From contig NC_134117.1 in assembly GCF_040939455.1 (NCBI RefSeq), forward strand, positions 23,305,501 to 23,369,500: a stretch of DNA of 64,000 nt. Reading direction: 5' to 3'. The notes beneath the pieces are model-generated. The model saw only the letters and a program-made list of their open reading frames with translations. It searched no databases and was not told the DNA's origin. Numbering within the stretch: position 1 is the stretch's first letter; every line of letters begins with the position of its first letter. The DNA is from Microcebus murinus. Taxonomy: Eukaryota; Chordata; Mammalia; Primates; Cheirogaleidae. Positions 1 through 11,515 of this stretch are shown piece by piece. Both the position numbers and the translations under genes were made by a program.

Positions 1-325
1 GCTGATAGGAGGGAATGTGTAGTGAACATCAAACAACTGCAATATAAAGGTGATGGATCTATTAGAGCGGGCAAATGGGAACATGTCCCTAAAAGCCAGG
101 CTAAGGAGGATCTGTGGACCCTTGATGAAGGACAGAGGGCACCAATAGGTAGCCTTCATGGACACACTCTATCCTTTATTTCTGGCTTGGAAGGGGCAGA
201 ATCAAAATTCCCATGGCCACCTTCCAGTAGGTGAGTGAATGGGGACCCCTTCTGCCTTCTGCCAAAGACCCTAGCCACAGAGATCTCAAGATCCCCACAG
301 TCCCATTTAGATTTAAAAAGGTACA

Positions 326-661
326 GGCCGGGCGCAGTGGCTCACGCCTGTAATCCTAGCACTCTGGGAGGCCGAGGCGGGCGGATTGCTCAAGGTCAGG
401 AGTTCGAAACCAGCCTGAGCAAGAACGAGACCCCGTCTCTACTATAAATAGAAAAAAATTAATTGGCCAACTAATATATATAGAAAAAATTAGCCGGGCA
501 TGGTGGCGCATGGCTGTAGTCCCAGCTACTCAGGAGGCTGAGGCAGAGGATTGCTTGAGCCCAGGAGTTTGAGGTTGCTGTGAGCTAGGCTGATGCCACG
601 GCACTCACTCTAGCCTGGGCAACAAGTGAGACTCTGTCTCAAAAAAAAAAAAAAAAAAAAA
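326..661 (+). mobile_element. Alu SINE, strepsirrhine type
   Basis: It begins GGCCGGGCGCAGTGGCTCAC, has the two-arm Alu structure with the lemur-type linker near 455-495, and ends in a poly(A) tract at 641-661. Flanks share an imperfect AAAAAGG(T)ACA-like direct repeat. Confidence 0.93.
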
Positions 662-1156
662 AGGCACAATTACTGGGGTCTCCTCTGGGTTTCCATAGAG
701 TCCAGAATGGAGCAGAGCCTTCTCTAGGGGGCAGTCTGTGAGTACTAACACACACTAAGTCAACTCACCCGTCCCCAGCTAAGCCCAGCCCCTGAAGGCC
801 TGAGCCCAGTTTTGCCACTTTAATTTGGACAAATCACTATCATTTTCCTTCATTCTTCTCCCTCATAAGGGACGAGGTTAAACTCAGTGATGTTCATAGG
901 TTTCTCCACCATCGGGAATCAGTTTCCAATGCTCAGAAACAGTCTTTATACATGCTAACACTGAGAGTTTATTTCTGATTATAAAAATAATACTTGCTTA
1001 TTGTAAAAATTTTAGAAAAGAACAAAACAAAAAAAAGAAAAGAAATTTCATATGGTCCCATTACCCAGAGGAAACCATTGTTAACCTTTTAGAAACTTTC
1101 CTTACTAGCTTTTTATTTGTTTTGTTTTTATTGGTGTTAGTTGGGTTTTGGGGGGG

Positions 1157-1470
<314 letters not shown>

Positions 1471-1479
1471 AATTGTTTT

Positions 1480-1830
1480 AAACAAAGTTGGGATCATGCA
1501 GTCTTTATAATGTTGTATTCTGTCATTATATCATAAGCATTTTCTCAAGTCATCAAATATTCTTCAAAAATATAATTTTAATGACTGCATAGTACTCCAT
1601 CAAGAGTATATACCACGATTACTGAGCATTTAAGTTGTTTTCCTACTATAAATAACACTGCCATGAACATCCTAGTCTAGTGCTATAAGTATTTGACTGT
1701 ATCTCCATTTCCTTAGGATTAATTCTTATAGGTAGAATTACAAGGTCATCAAATTGATATTTTTTAAGGGTCTTGACATGTATTGTCATATTAATTTCCA
1801 GGAAAACACAACAAACCAGTTGATTTTCCT
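1480..1830 (-). mobile_element. Old LINE fragment, antisense
   Basis: A/T-rich sequence with the phrase order typical of reverse-complemented mammalian LINE1 3' regions (a stretch about a small change such as 'ATAGTACTCCATC' followed by 'TAAATAACACTGCCATGAACATC'). Family not assigned; the call rests on pattern recognition. Confidence 0.5.
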
Positions 1831-3020
1831 GACCCAAGTGGGAGCTAAAGTTCTAAAAGAGTTGGAATTAGAATGCAAGAGAGTGGTCCTCTCCCCTAGT
1901 CCTAACCATCCAACAAAAGAGGGGACAGGATTCCAAGTCAGAAAATATGGGTCCGCAGCCTAGCTTTGTCTCTCACTGGCTTTGGGAACCTGAAACAAGC
2001 CTTGGTTTTCCTCACCTGTAAAAGGGGTATGATTAACTCTGCTCTGCTAATGACCTAGAGCAACTGCCTGCTTCCTAAAAAGGTGTTTGTGAAAGTTCTG
2101 TGCAAGTGTTGATGTTTTGTGTTAAACTGTACTATTACCATTTCCTTCTAATACCCTGGGGGTCTGAGAAAATGAGGTGTTCTCTGTGAAAGTCCAAGGG
2201 CTTCCCATCAGAATGCCCAAGACAAGTGCCACTGGTTCTGAGGTGACAGAAATGCAGCTTCCTGAAGGGTCTGAGGACCCAGGGAGACCGAGCACTGTCT
2301 TCCAAAGGTCAGACACACAGCATGGAACTGCGAGACATGGGGCTGGGCTGAGGGCCACCCTGAGGGTGCTGGGTGGATCTGGGGACCGAGAGAGCAAAGA
2401 CCCTCCATTTCAAGGCTTCCAGCCCCTCCTTTCTAGGGTTCTGACTGGATATCTGATCTTTGGGGAACTGGAAACCAAGGTGATCCAAGGGACTCAAAAA
2501 CTGCAGAGGACCCCAGGAACCATCAGCTCTGACCCCTTCTTCCAGGCCGCTACAAGTCAGCCCTGGATGTCTAAGACCCTCTCACTGGAAATGCAACTAG
2601 TGCTTCCAGCCCGACCTCGCCAGCCCCGGGCGGTTGAAAAAGAGACCACGGCTCCTCGAGAGGCTCCGCTGGACGACCTGAGCTTCCCTCCACACTCCCT
2701 ACTCCGCTGTCCACCCGGCAGATGTCCTTCCCCACCTCCTCATGCTCCTCGCCTAGCGTCAGGCCTGAGGGAACTCCAGTGACGTTTCGAGTGCTGGCAG
2801 GAAGAACTGCGCAGACCCCAGGAGCGCCATCCTGCTCGGTTTTCGCCACCACTGCCGGCAGCCCTCCACCCCCAGCCCACCTCCACGGCCAGATGTGCAT
2901 CTCCAGTCTCCACAGAAGCATAACAGGTGGCATCGGCCGTCCTCCCCAACCACACCTCCCTGCCCCTCCACCTGCGCCCCAGCCCTCCAGCTGCGCCCGG
3001 CCGGCCGCGGCAAAGCCTAC

Positions 3021-3105
3021 CTTTGAGGTTCTGGGAGTGGCCCCGCGGCGCCCGGCTCGGGTTTCCTCGGGGCAGAGAGGGGATACTGGAGAAGTTGTTA
3101 CCCAT
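3021..3105 (-). CDS. NEURL1: NEURL1 first coding exon (N-terminal 28 residues)
   Basis: On the minus strand this encodes the N-terminus of neuralized-like 1, beginning [20 protein letters not shown] and ending ...SQNLK plus one base of the next codon; the donor GTAGGC follows at 3020. NEURL1 is an E3 ubiquitin ligase with two NHR domains and a C-terminal RING finger, all encoded by exons outside this window. Gly2 followed by Ser at position 6 fits an N-myristoylation site, consistent with the family's known membrane attachment. The start sits in a good context (GCCATGGG). A second ATG lies 5 bases upstream in another frame. The exon matches the human N-terminus almost residue for residue from memory, so the call is firm, although only about 5% of the protein is seen. 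Confidence 0.93.
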
Positions 3106-3900
3106 GGCATCCGGCCCCAGGGGGTTCGGCGCGCGCGGGGGCCGGCGAGGCCGGGCGGCGGTCCTGTGTGCGGGGTGTGCGCGCGCCGGTGCGCGCCGCC
3201 AGGGGAGGGCCCTGCTGGGGCTGCGGCCGGGGGCGGGCGGGCAGCTGCTCTCCTCCCTGGCTGTGGGCTTCGCGGTCCTCGGCGGGTCCTGCCCGCCGCG
3301 GGTGTCCTCGCGCCAGCCGGCTACCTGCCTCCCATTCCCCGCTGCGGGGGCGGGGGCCGCGGGCGGGCCCCTGGGCCGGGGCCGGCGGCGCCCGGGGCTC
3401 CCCTCCTCCTCCGGCTGGCGCTCGGGCTCCGACTGGTGGTGGGCGGCGCGGCGGCGGCGGCGGCGGCGGCGCGCTCCCCCGGGGCCATAGAGTCAGGGCT
3501 CCAGGCGCTGGCGCTCAGCGGCTCTGCCTGCCCGGAGGCTCGGCGGCTCGGCGGCCCGCTCGGTCCCCGCCCGCGGGGACCGCCGCTGCGGTGACGTGCG
3601 TGGCGCCCTCCCGCCGGCGGGTCTGCATGGAGCAGGGCTCTGTGGAGAGCCGGCGCGCTGGGCGATGCCGCAGAGGCTGGTCTCCCCCGGCTGCCGCGCT
3701 CCTGCCCCCGCCGGGTCCCTCCCGCGACCGTCGCCCCCCGCCCCCGCCGTCGCCAGGATTCCCTCGCTCTGGTTGTTATGGTGACAGCTGCGCCGGTGAA
3801 TGAGCGTCTTAGTGACACGCGCGCGCCCGCTCGGCCAGATGTGGCCCCGGGACGCGACGCGTTCTCCGCTGCCACCAAGTTCTTGGCAACGCGGGGGGGC
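3106..3900 (-). promoter_or_regulatory. NEURL1: CpG-island promoter and 5' UTR of NEURL1
   Basis: Directly upstream of the NEURL1 start codon lies about 800 bp that is very rich in G, C and CpG, in contrast to the A/T-rich surroundings. It contains a CGG tract (about 3449-3471), many GGGCGGG/CCCGCCC Sp1-type boxes, and runs of G suited to quadruplex folding (3340-3400). No TATA box is evident near a fixed distance from the ATG, so a dispersed CpG-island start is likely. The exact transcription start cannot be told from sequence alone. Long open frames on both strands here are by-products of the base composition. Confidence 0.8.
3449..3471. repeat. CGG trinucleotide tract
   Basis: An uninterrupted CGG/GCC run of about seven units lies roughly 345 bases upstream of the NEURL1 ATG, inside the CpG island; on the NEURL1 strand it reads as CCG repeats in probable 5' UTR or promoter. 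Confidence 0.9.
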
Positions 3901-4789
3901 CAGGCAAGGGTGGGGGTAAGGTAGCAGGCGAAGATTGGGGTTCCAGGGTTGGCCTCATTCCTCTCACCCAGCAGCGACACTTGGGCATGAAAACAAGAGG
4001 AACAGAACAGCGAGAACTCCCTGGACGCCAGGGGCGAGGCGAAATAGCTCTAATTCAGTTTCCCCAGCACCGGCTATGGGGCCTGGCGAAGAGTGAAAAG
4101 CTCAAGAAAAACCTCAATGAGCGAACGGGTGATTGAATAAAGGAATTGAGATTAGGGACCCCAGCACCTGACCTTCCTCTCCCAGTCAGATCTCAGGGGC
4201 CCTGGGACAAGCGCCGTCACTGGACAGATGGCAGTGCGGCCCTCTGGATGTGTACAACCCACAAGGCTGGGCCTCTGGTCAAGCCAGAGGAACAAATTTC
4301 AGGGACAAACCATCAGAGAACCACCAACTTTGAACTGAGTGGTTCTGTCAGCTATAAGGGCCCATGCATGGGTGGGTCATGCAGCCCTAGCAGTCAAAGA
4401 AGGCTTCCTGGAGCAAGGGGGCTTCAGAAAGTGCCAGTTCAAATGACTCTTCCATCAGTGTAGCTCAACACCGCTACCAAGGAGCCTGCAGGAAGGGAAA
4501 ATGAAGTCATTCTCCTACGTGTACCTGGAGTATCTCTTCTCCTAGGCTATCCCAGGTAGAAGATGCTCCAAGGTCCCTCCCCCCTGCCCCAGAAAGTCAA
4601 CCTTCCAGCTCCTCTAGGTCATCTCTAGCTCCCTGATCTGGCTTCAGCAACTCTGATCCAGGCAATGGGCACCTCCTCCATCCTCTTCTGGAAGGTTCTT
4701 CCCCTAAGTCTCCATGTGACAGCTTCTCATTATTCAGGGACAGTTCTTGTCTCTGTCTTCCCTAACCATCCCAACTGAAGAACCCCACC

Positions 4790-5010
4790 ACTCTGGCACT
4801 TTCCATACTATTATTCTGTTTTATTTTCTTCATAACATTTATGTAGAATTAGTTTAAAAGTAGCCTTTCCCCTTGCTCATGTTCTGCCTTCCCCACTAGA
4901 ACATAAGCTCTGTGAGGGGAAAGTGTGGGTCCATCACATCTGCCTTGGTGTCCCTAGCCCCTGAGAGAGTGCCTGGCACATGACAGAGGGAATCATTGCA
5001 GAATGGATGA
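4790..5010 (+). mobile_element. L2-like LINE 3' end
   Basis: Contains the typical L2 phrases 'ACATAAGCTCTGTGAGGGGA' and 'AGTGCCTGGCACATGACAGA', followed by a degraded tail. Pattern recognition only. Confidence 0.55.
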
Positions 5011-5011
5011 A

Positions 5012-5034
5012 TCTGCCTGCCTGCCTGCCTGCCA
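5012..5034. repeat. (CTGC)n microsatellite
   Basis: About five uninterrupted CTGC/CTGCCTGC units directly after the L2-like end. Confidence 0.8.
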
Positions 5035-5379
5035 GCAAAACTCCACGAAGTCCCTTGGGAGTAGAGCCTTCTGGATCACCCTTCGTTCCCTCTCCTGCCC
5101 TCTACCCCACCCCATTCCAGGCCTCACACCCTTAGATGTCTGGGGCTCTAGGAGAGCTAGAAATATCTGTGGCAGCTGCTTTCTGGAGCCTGGAGGGAAA
5201 GACAGCCCCATCCCCAGCCTCTGGCCTCTCAGATGCCCGGGATCACGTGCCCAGCCAGCTGCAGATGGCCCCGCAGGTCAGGGACTGCTGTCTTATTTAT
5301 GGGCAGTATCTTCCCAAGGCGCACTGGCAGCTGATGACTCAGGCGTCAGAAATCCGTGGGCTCTGAGCAGCATCACACT

Positions 5380-5465
5380 CACACATTTGCACACGCACCT
5401 CCACCCTGTCTCACACACTGACTTGTACACACGCACGCATCCACACCCACACTCATTTATATACT
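5380..5465. repeat. CA-rich low-complexity tract
   Basis: A run of CACAC and CACACACT-like words interrupted by other bases; imperfect (CA)n-derived DNA. Confidence 0.6.
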
Positions 5466-7199
5466 CCCTGAAACCTGCCGGAATGAAGTCACGGTGAGCA
5501 TTGCCGGGACCAGGCCTTTTACAAGTCAGAACAAATATCAGGACTCTGTATAGATGAGACAGATTCCCCTTGAGTGTGTGTGAAGTGCGAGGTCCTGGCT
5601 GGGATTTGCAGATGGTGGCTGCAGGGAGGCTCGGGGCCCTTCCTAGTGCAGTCCCACCTCTCCCTCCTCCTGGAAAGAGCAGCCGAGGCGGGGCAGGGGG
5701 ATGGGGGGTGGCAAGGCCCCAAAGGTAGAGGACCACGGGGATGTCACAGGCCCCACACGACCTAAGCCTGGGGCTGTGGGCAAAGCAGGGGAGAGATGGA
5801 GGAGGTCAGAGGAAAGGAGGGAAGTGAGGGCCTGAGTGCAGAGGCAGCGAAGGGATCTGCAGCCTGACCCCAGGGAGCCCCAAAGGAAGGTGAGAGGCAT
5901 GAGGGACAAAGGCAGGGAACTGAGGGCAGCACAGAAATGTCCCCAGACCCAGGAGGGAGGGTGGAGGAGATGATGGGAGTATCAACAGGGCTGGGATCAG
6001 GATGAGGGGACACAGGCATCCTGGCACAAAATTGAAGGAGGTGCTGACTCTCAAGGTCGTGCATTTGCCCCAGTGCGAGAGTGACAGCCTCTGACATTTT
6101 GCACCCTAGGCCCCTGCCCTAGCCTCACCCTAGTTCTTTCTGAGAGCTCTGTACTGAGAGGGGGACACCACTGTTAAATGTCAACTCTGTCTATGGCCAG
6201 GCAGGGACCTAGAGGAGGTAGGACCCCCTTTGAGGGGTCTCATGCTTCAGAAACCGTTCTTGGCAGGGACTGTGGTTAGACCCAGTTCAGAGGGTCAGAG
6301 AAAGCCAGCACCCTCCCCTCCCTGGACTTTGGGCAGAACGCCAAGGCCTCTAAGCCATCCTTCACCACAGCAGCTGCCAGGAGACAGAGAGGCAGCCTTC
6401 ATGTGGCCGTGGCCCCAGGGCCTTCCCAGCCCCATCCCGGAAGGGAGCAGGGAGAAGGAACCTGCCAGGTCGGTTCCTAAATGGATGGAGTCACTATCTT
6501 GGTGGCTTCAGTGGAAGCTATCAATACCCACAAGGTGGTGCCCAGCACCTGTCACTGTGGCGCCCCCCCCCCAACAGTGAGGATACTGGGTGTAGTATCT
6601 GAGGGATGGGTGTCAGTACACTTGTGGCCTTTTGTGTGCCGGGGTGGGCAGTGTGAGTGCTCATACAGGCATGTAGGACAGGGAGGACCTCAGGCAGGGA
6701 CCTTCCCCATCCTCTCCTCTTCCTCCCTCCCAGGCCCTTCCTTCTCTGCTTCTCCCCACCCCTGTCTGCGCTGTCTGCTCTCCCTGCCTGGTTCACCTCC
6801 TCTACCCTTTCTTTCTCACTCTCCACAGCTCCCAGGTCAGGTCAAATCTTGAAGAGTCACCATGTTGATAACATAATAGAATATTTGATGGAGAGTCCAC
6901 TTTCGTCCCTCCTTGAGCCCCCGCACACTGAGCCCAGAGCCAGCCACAGGGATGACCGCCACCATGCAAGCAAGAGTGGGGGTCATCTAGGCCAAGCCAT
7001 GCCCCAACTAAACTTGAGACCACCCTAGTCAATAGCATGACCCCTCCCTCCCCATCAAGAAACCAATTTAGAATAGGAAATAGCTACAACCATCCCCAGC
7101 TGGGATAAGTGACACCCCTCCCATCCCCCAAGGCCCAGTCCATGGTTAATCGGGCTGTGAGAAACTTGGTGAGGGTCCTGCCTGAGCTGCAGGGGGTGC

Positions 7200-7290
7200 C
7201 TGGATGTGTTGAAGTGTGGATCCCAGAGTGCCTGCTACACAGTGATGCTCAATAAATATTTATTAAATCTATCAGTGAATCAAGACATGG
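7200..7290 (+). mobile_element. L2-like LINE 3' end
   Basis: Carries 'GATGCTCAATAAATATTTAT' in the arrangement seen at L2 3' ends. Confidence 0.5.
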
Positions 7291-7874
7291 ATGGATTCAC
7301 TTATCATTACAGCCACACGGCCAGCCCCAGAGGGCTTTGCTGGGACAAGCCTGTGTTGTCAGTCCCCTTCCCAATGGTACTTTCCCCACTAAGTTCCCTG
7401 AGGCCAGGCCCCTCTGAAGGACAGAAGTCTGTGCTACCCATGTTGGCATGGAATGTGCCCCACACTGCCTTGTTCGCAGGTACTTTGGGATTCAGCTTCA
7501 CTCTTAGCCCAGTGACCATTTATTAGGCACCACATGTATGCCTGGCATTGAGTGAAGTGCAGTTTCCTTGCTGGCAGCATGGAGTAGCCTGTCCTATGCT
7601 TCAGGCCACTCCAGTCCCAGCTCCCCAACTCCCCAACTTGAGTTCAAAACTGAATACACAGTGGGTCTCACTAAATGCTGACTGCATAGCTGGGCAGTTG
7701 GCTCTGAGCTCCAAACCTTTCTGATCATGTACCCCTAGCAGTAATAAATATTTAAGCATGTACCTAATATTGTATATTTATTTATTTGTAATGTCTACAT
7801 ATGTACCACTGTATTCATATTGTGTATATTTTGAAACATACATTAAATAGAAAAATCAGATTTAAAAATGGATA

Positions 7875-8180
7875 AGCTGGGCAGGGTGGCTCACACCTGT
7901 AATCCCAGCACTTTAGGAGGCTGAAGCAGGAGGATCGCTTGAGGCCAGGAGTTCAAGACCAGCCTGGACACCATAGCAAGACCCTGTTTCTACAAAAACA
8001 TTTTAAAATCAGCAGGGTGTGGTGGCTCACACCTGTAGCCCCAGCTACTCGGGAGGCTGAGGTGGGAGGATAGCTTGAGCCCAGGAGTTTGAGGTTACTG
8101 TTAGCTATAATAGTGTCACTACACTCCAGCCTGGGTGACAGAGTAAGATCCTGTCTCGAATTAATTAATAAAATAAAAGG
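7875..8180 (+). mobile_element. Alu SINE (AluJ-like)
   Basis: Full two-arm Alu starting AGCTGGGCAGGGTGGCTCAC. It lacks the lemur-specific linker and ends in an interrupted A/T-rich tail, indicating an older copy. Confidence 0.88.
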
Positions 8181-8755
8181 ATCATCTTGCCCTCCTCCTG
8201 GTGTACACACACTCTAAACTAGTAATCCTCAAATTCAAATGTCCATAGATTCAAATCATCTATGAGGGCTTAGGGAGAGGGTGGTTAAAATGCAAGTTCC
8301 CAGGCCCCACCTCCAGAGATTCTGATTCAGCAGAATCTGATACAGGTCGCTTACCGATCGCACGTTAGGAAACTGCTCTATATGATCACATTCCTAGTTG
8401 GGAGGATGAAGTTTAAAAAGGCCTGCAGGATTTCCCCAGGAACGTTGGACACCACACGGGACCAGGCTGCCACCCAAGGAGGGATAACCTCACTGGAAGG
8501 TGGCTGTACAGGGAGGGTGGTCCCCAGCCCCTTCCTCTGCTCCACAGACTGGCCCTCTAGGAAGTGGCCCCTGGATCCAGGATCAATTGTAAGATCTTTA
8601 CAGACCCTGAGCCCATCAGGTCAAATTTATAAAAATATCCTGCATTAAACATAATTTTCTTGCATTAAAATTTTGAAAGGATTTTTAAAATTTTCACTTT
8701 GAAATCACTGGACAAGGAACTTGAATTTACAACTAGTTTTATTTCTTTTCTTTAC

Positions 8756-8823
8756 CTTACTTTTTTTTGAGACAGGGTCTCACTCTGTTGCCTTGGCTAG
8801 AGTGCAGTGGTGTCATCATAGCT
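8756..8823 (-). mobile_element. Truncated Alu monomer, antisense
   Basis: Reverse complement of a short Alu-type segment: a T-run, GAGACAGGGTCTCACTCTGT and AGAGTGCAGTGGTGTCATCA; the rest is missing. Confidence 0.75.
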
Positions 8824-9299
8824 GGTTTCATTTCTAAGCAATTATGCATGTGTCAGATTTCTTGCCAAGTGAGAAAAACTATGTCTTCAAATAGAATGAA
8901 ATCTTTATGAGTACTATATTTAACAATTAATGACATTGATACAACACAGGCATTTAAGTGAACATTTATTAATTTTTATTTTGAAGTGTTCCTTTCAAAA
9001 TTTGGAGGCAGTAATGTTTTTTCTGGTCTCAAGCAGACCCTTTTAAAGCCTGAAGACTTAAGTACTGGGCCTACAAGGCCCTTGGAAAAAACCCAGGCCT
9101 GAGGCCAAGCATTCCCCAAGTTACATCTCGAACATCAAAGGTTGCATCAAAGGACAGACAGAGATCCCTGTAGGGAACAGAAAGGAAAATGCCCAGTGCC
9201 AGAAAAAGGACAGCATGCCCCTGTCTGGAATCTTGTGTACTGACTTCCAAGTCCAGTGTCTATTGGCCCATCCTAGGGCCACTTGCTCAGACAACTGTG

Positions 9300-9600
9300 A
9301 CAGGTGACATTTATGAAGCACTTACTCATATGTACCAGGCCTTGCTCTGAGCACTTCCCATGTGTCAGTTCGTTTAAGACTAGAAACAACCCTGTGAGGA
9401 AGGTATTATTATTGCCATTGTTGTTATTACTGTTATTATTATTGTTCCCACATTACAAGTGCAAATCACAAGACTCAGGGAAGCTAAGTCACTTGCCCAG
9501 GACACTGTACCTAGCGCTGAGGCACAGTCCTGGGATGGTCCGAGTCCAGCTGCCGTGCTGCTGTGCTCAGGCCAGGATGGGGTTCCTCTGAGTCCCAGCC
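9300..9600 (+). mobile_element. MIR-like SINE with internal ATT-rich run
   Basis: Shows the MIR order: 'AAGCACTTACTCATATGTACC', 'CCCTGTGAGGAAGGTATTATT', 'AAGCTAAGTCACTTGCCCAG'. An ATT/GTT-rich expansion at about 9400-9450 interrupts it. Confidence 0.55.
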
Positions 9601-11505
9601 TGAGGGAGACACCTGTCACAAGGGAGATCTCCTCACTGAGTTCCTGCACCAGCCTTTTCCTGCTTGAGTGACACTTAGGACTCCTGGTGGCTTCAGCTCA
9701 GCTCTCGGGAAGTCAGCAAGGGAGCAAACAAGCTGCCAATGAACAGAAAATAAATTTAAAATAAAACTAAAGTAGTGGGTTATCAGAACTTATTAACGTT
9801 AGTGTCACTAAAGTTGGTATTCAACCCCCCAGTGTTAAATTTGACTGGCTTAAAAATAAATAAATAAAACTAAAAGAAAGATGCTCAAAATGGTTGCAAC
9901 ACTCCAACAACCCTTTTTCTCTCATGGATGTTTTAAATGGTCTTCACTTGGCAGGAACGCCTTTCCAAGAATGTTTCGAAGACCAGAGAGTCATAAAGGA
10001 AAAGTATGATAAATATGACCCCATAAAAACGTAAAACTCCTCCGTGGCAACACTTGAACGACAAATAGAAGTCAGGAGGCGCCTCTCTACTAAGCCGGTA
10101 GCCTTAAATCACACCGAGTGCCCTGCATCCCTGTGCCAGTTTCTCCAAGTGCTGCCGGTAGTGTGACATCTCACTTCTATCACATTTCCCCAGAGGGGTC
10201 CCAGAGGCACACTAAAGGCGACCCCCTGCCAAGGGAGTGCTGTCTTCCCAGCGAGGGTGGCTTGTAGGAAGGTTCCTCCAGGCAGAGAGAGCAGCCCTGT
10301 GAGCCCCATTCCCTCCTTCCCTTTCCCTCCCTGCCATTTCTCTGTCCAGCCACCACTAGGTAGCACTAGAACTCCACTGGAATCCCCTTTGTCCCTGGCA
10401 AACTTTGTGTGTTGGGGGGGGAGAGGTTAGCCCTCTTACCAATCAAAACACCTTTAAAATGTTTACTCGTTTCTCTTTTTCCCTTTCAAAATGTAAAGAG
10501 CTTTTTGGGGGAAAAGTGTACCCTTATAGCTTCCATTAGCTGCTTCAAAGTGAAGAAGACATGTCATGGTGGAAAGTAGCCCTTCCCTTGAGCCACTGAG
10601 ACGGGACCCTCTGAGCACGTTCGGTTGACTGGGGTCACTTTCTCATCTTGCACCCTGAGATCGGATCTGCAGTCATGGTGACTGCAGCGAAGACCGCCAC
10701 CCTGGCGGCGCACTGAGACCCCGCCCAGGACTGAGGCAGAGACTCCCCAAGTCGCCATCCTCTTCAGGGCGCTCCTGCTCACACTGAGGTGCCCTCTGGC
10801 TGCGTCTGTGGCTGTGTGGCCAGAGCTTGAGGGTGTGCGGTCAGCTACGAGGAGGCTTCCCCTGCGCACCCCACCACTCTCAGAGCTGGGACGCCCCACC
10901 GCCAGCCCAGGCCTCTCCCACAAGCACCCTCGGCATCTATTCGGCCAGCTGGGCCAGCTCAGAAGTCACTTCGTCTGTCTCACGAGTGTGTGAACGTAGG
11001 CAGGGGGGACAGGGGAGACCTGAAGTCACTCTGACTGTGGTGTGCGTGGGGAGTACAAGTGGACTTCAGAAAAACTACCCGGGTGGCCCTCTCCCCCCAG
11101 AGCAACCCACATGTTTTTGCCCCAAATCTCTGTATTTGGCCCAACATCTGGGGTCTAATGCCATCGTCACAGGGTCTCCAAGCCAGAAAACCAGCGCTCC
11201 CTTAGCAGCTTCTAGAAACAACTTCATTCCAGTTTGGTCAGAAAATCTACTTTTATAGCTTCTGAGACATGTTTTAAAAAAAGATAGAGAGAGAAGAGAA
11301 AATAATTTGATAAAACCCTGGCTTATTGGTCTCTTCTTCTTACAAAGCAGGAGTTAAAAATATATTATGAACCAGGAAAACAGTTCTATGCTCTGTCCTG
11401 TGAGCTGAAGCCCAAAAATTTAAGTGAGGAAGAAGAATGTTTGGGTTTGAACCTGATTATTTTATTTTGCATCAATGGTAATATTTTAACCCTAAATTTT
11501 AAAAG

Positions 11506-11515
11506 AACATTTATC
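11506..11515. repeat. Target-site duplication, left copy
   Basis: AACATTTATC flanks the left edge of the MPC2 retrocopy; the identical 10-mer recurs at 12580-12589 directly after its poly(A) tail. Confidence 0.85.

Larger units (their letters stand above)
3901..11505. other. Intergenic, NEURL1 upstream side
   Basis: No protein-coding gene is recognised in this 7.6 kb. It holds an L2-like 3' end near 4790-5010 ending in a (CTGC)n run (5012-5034), CA-rich low-complexity DNA (5380-5465), another L2-like end (7200-7290), an AluJ-like element (7875-8180), a short antisense Alu piece (8756-8823), a MIR-like element (9300-9600) with an ATT-rich run (9400-9450), and otherwise unique sequence. The open frames here are short, lack splice support and match no family I know. 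Confidence 0.6.

Noticed and set aside
2722..3594. Long plus-strand open frame of 290 codons over the NEURL1 CpG island
   Set aside because: Pro/Ala/Gly/Arg-rich translation, no recognised domain, and other frames on both strands are equally open. This is a by-product of GC-rich sequence with few stop codons.
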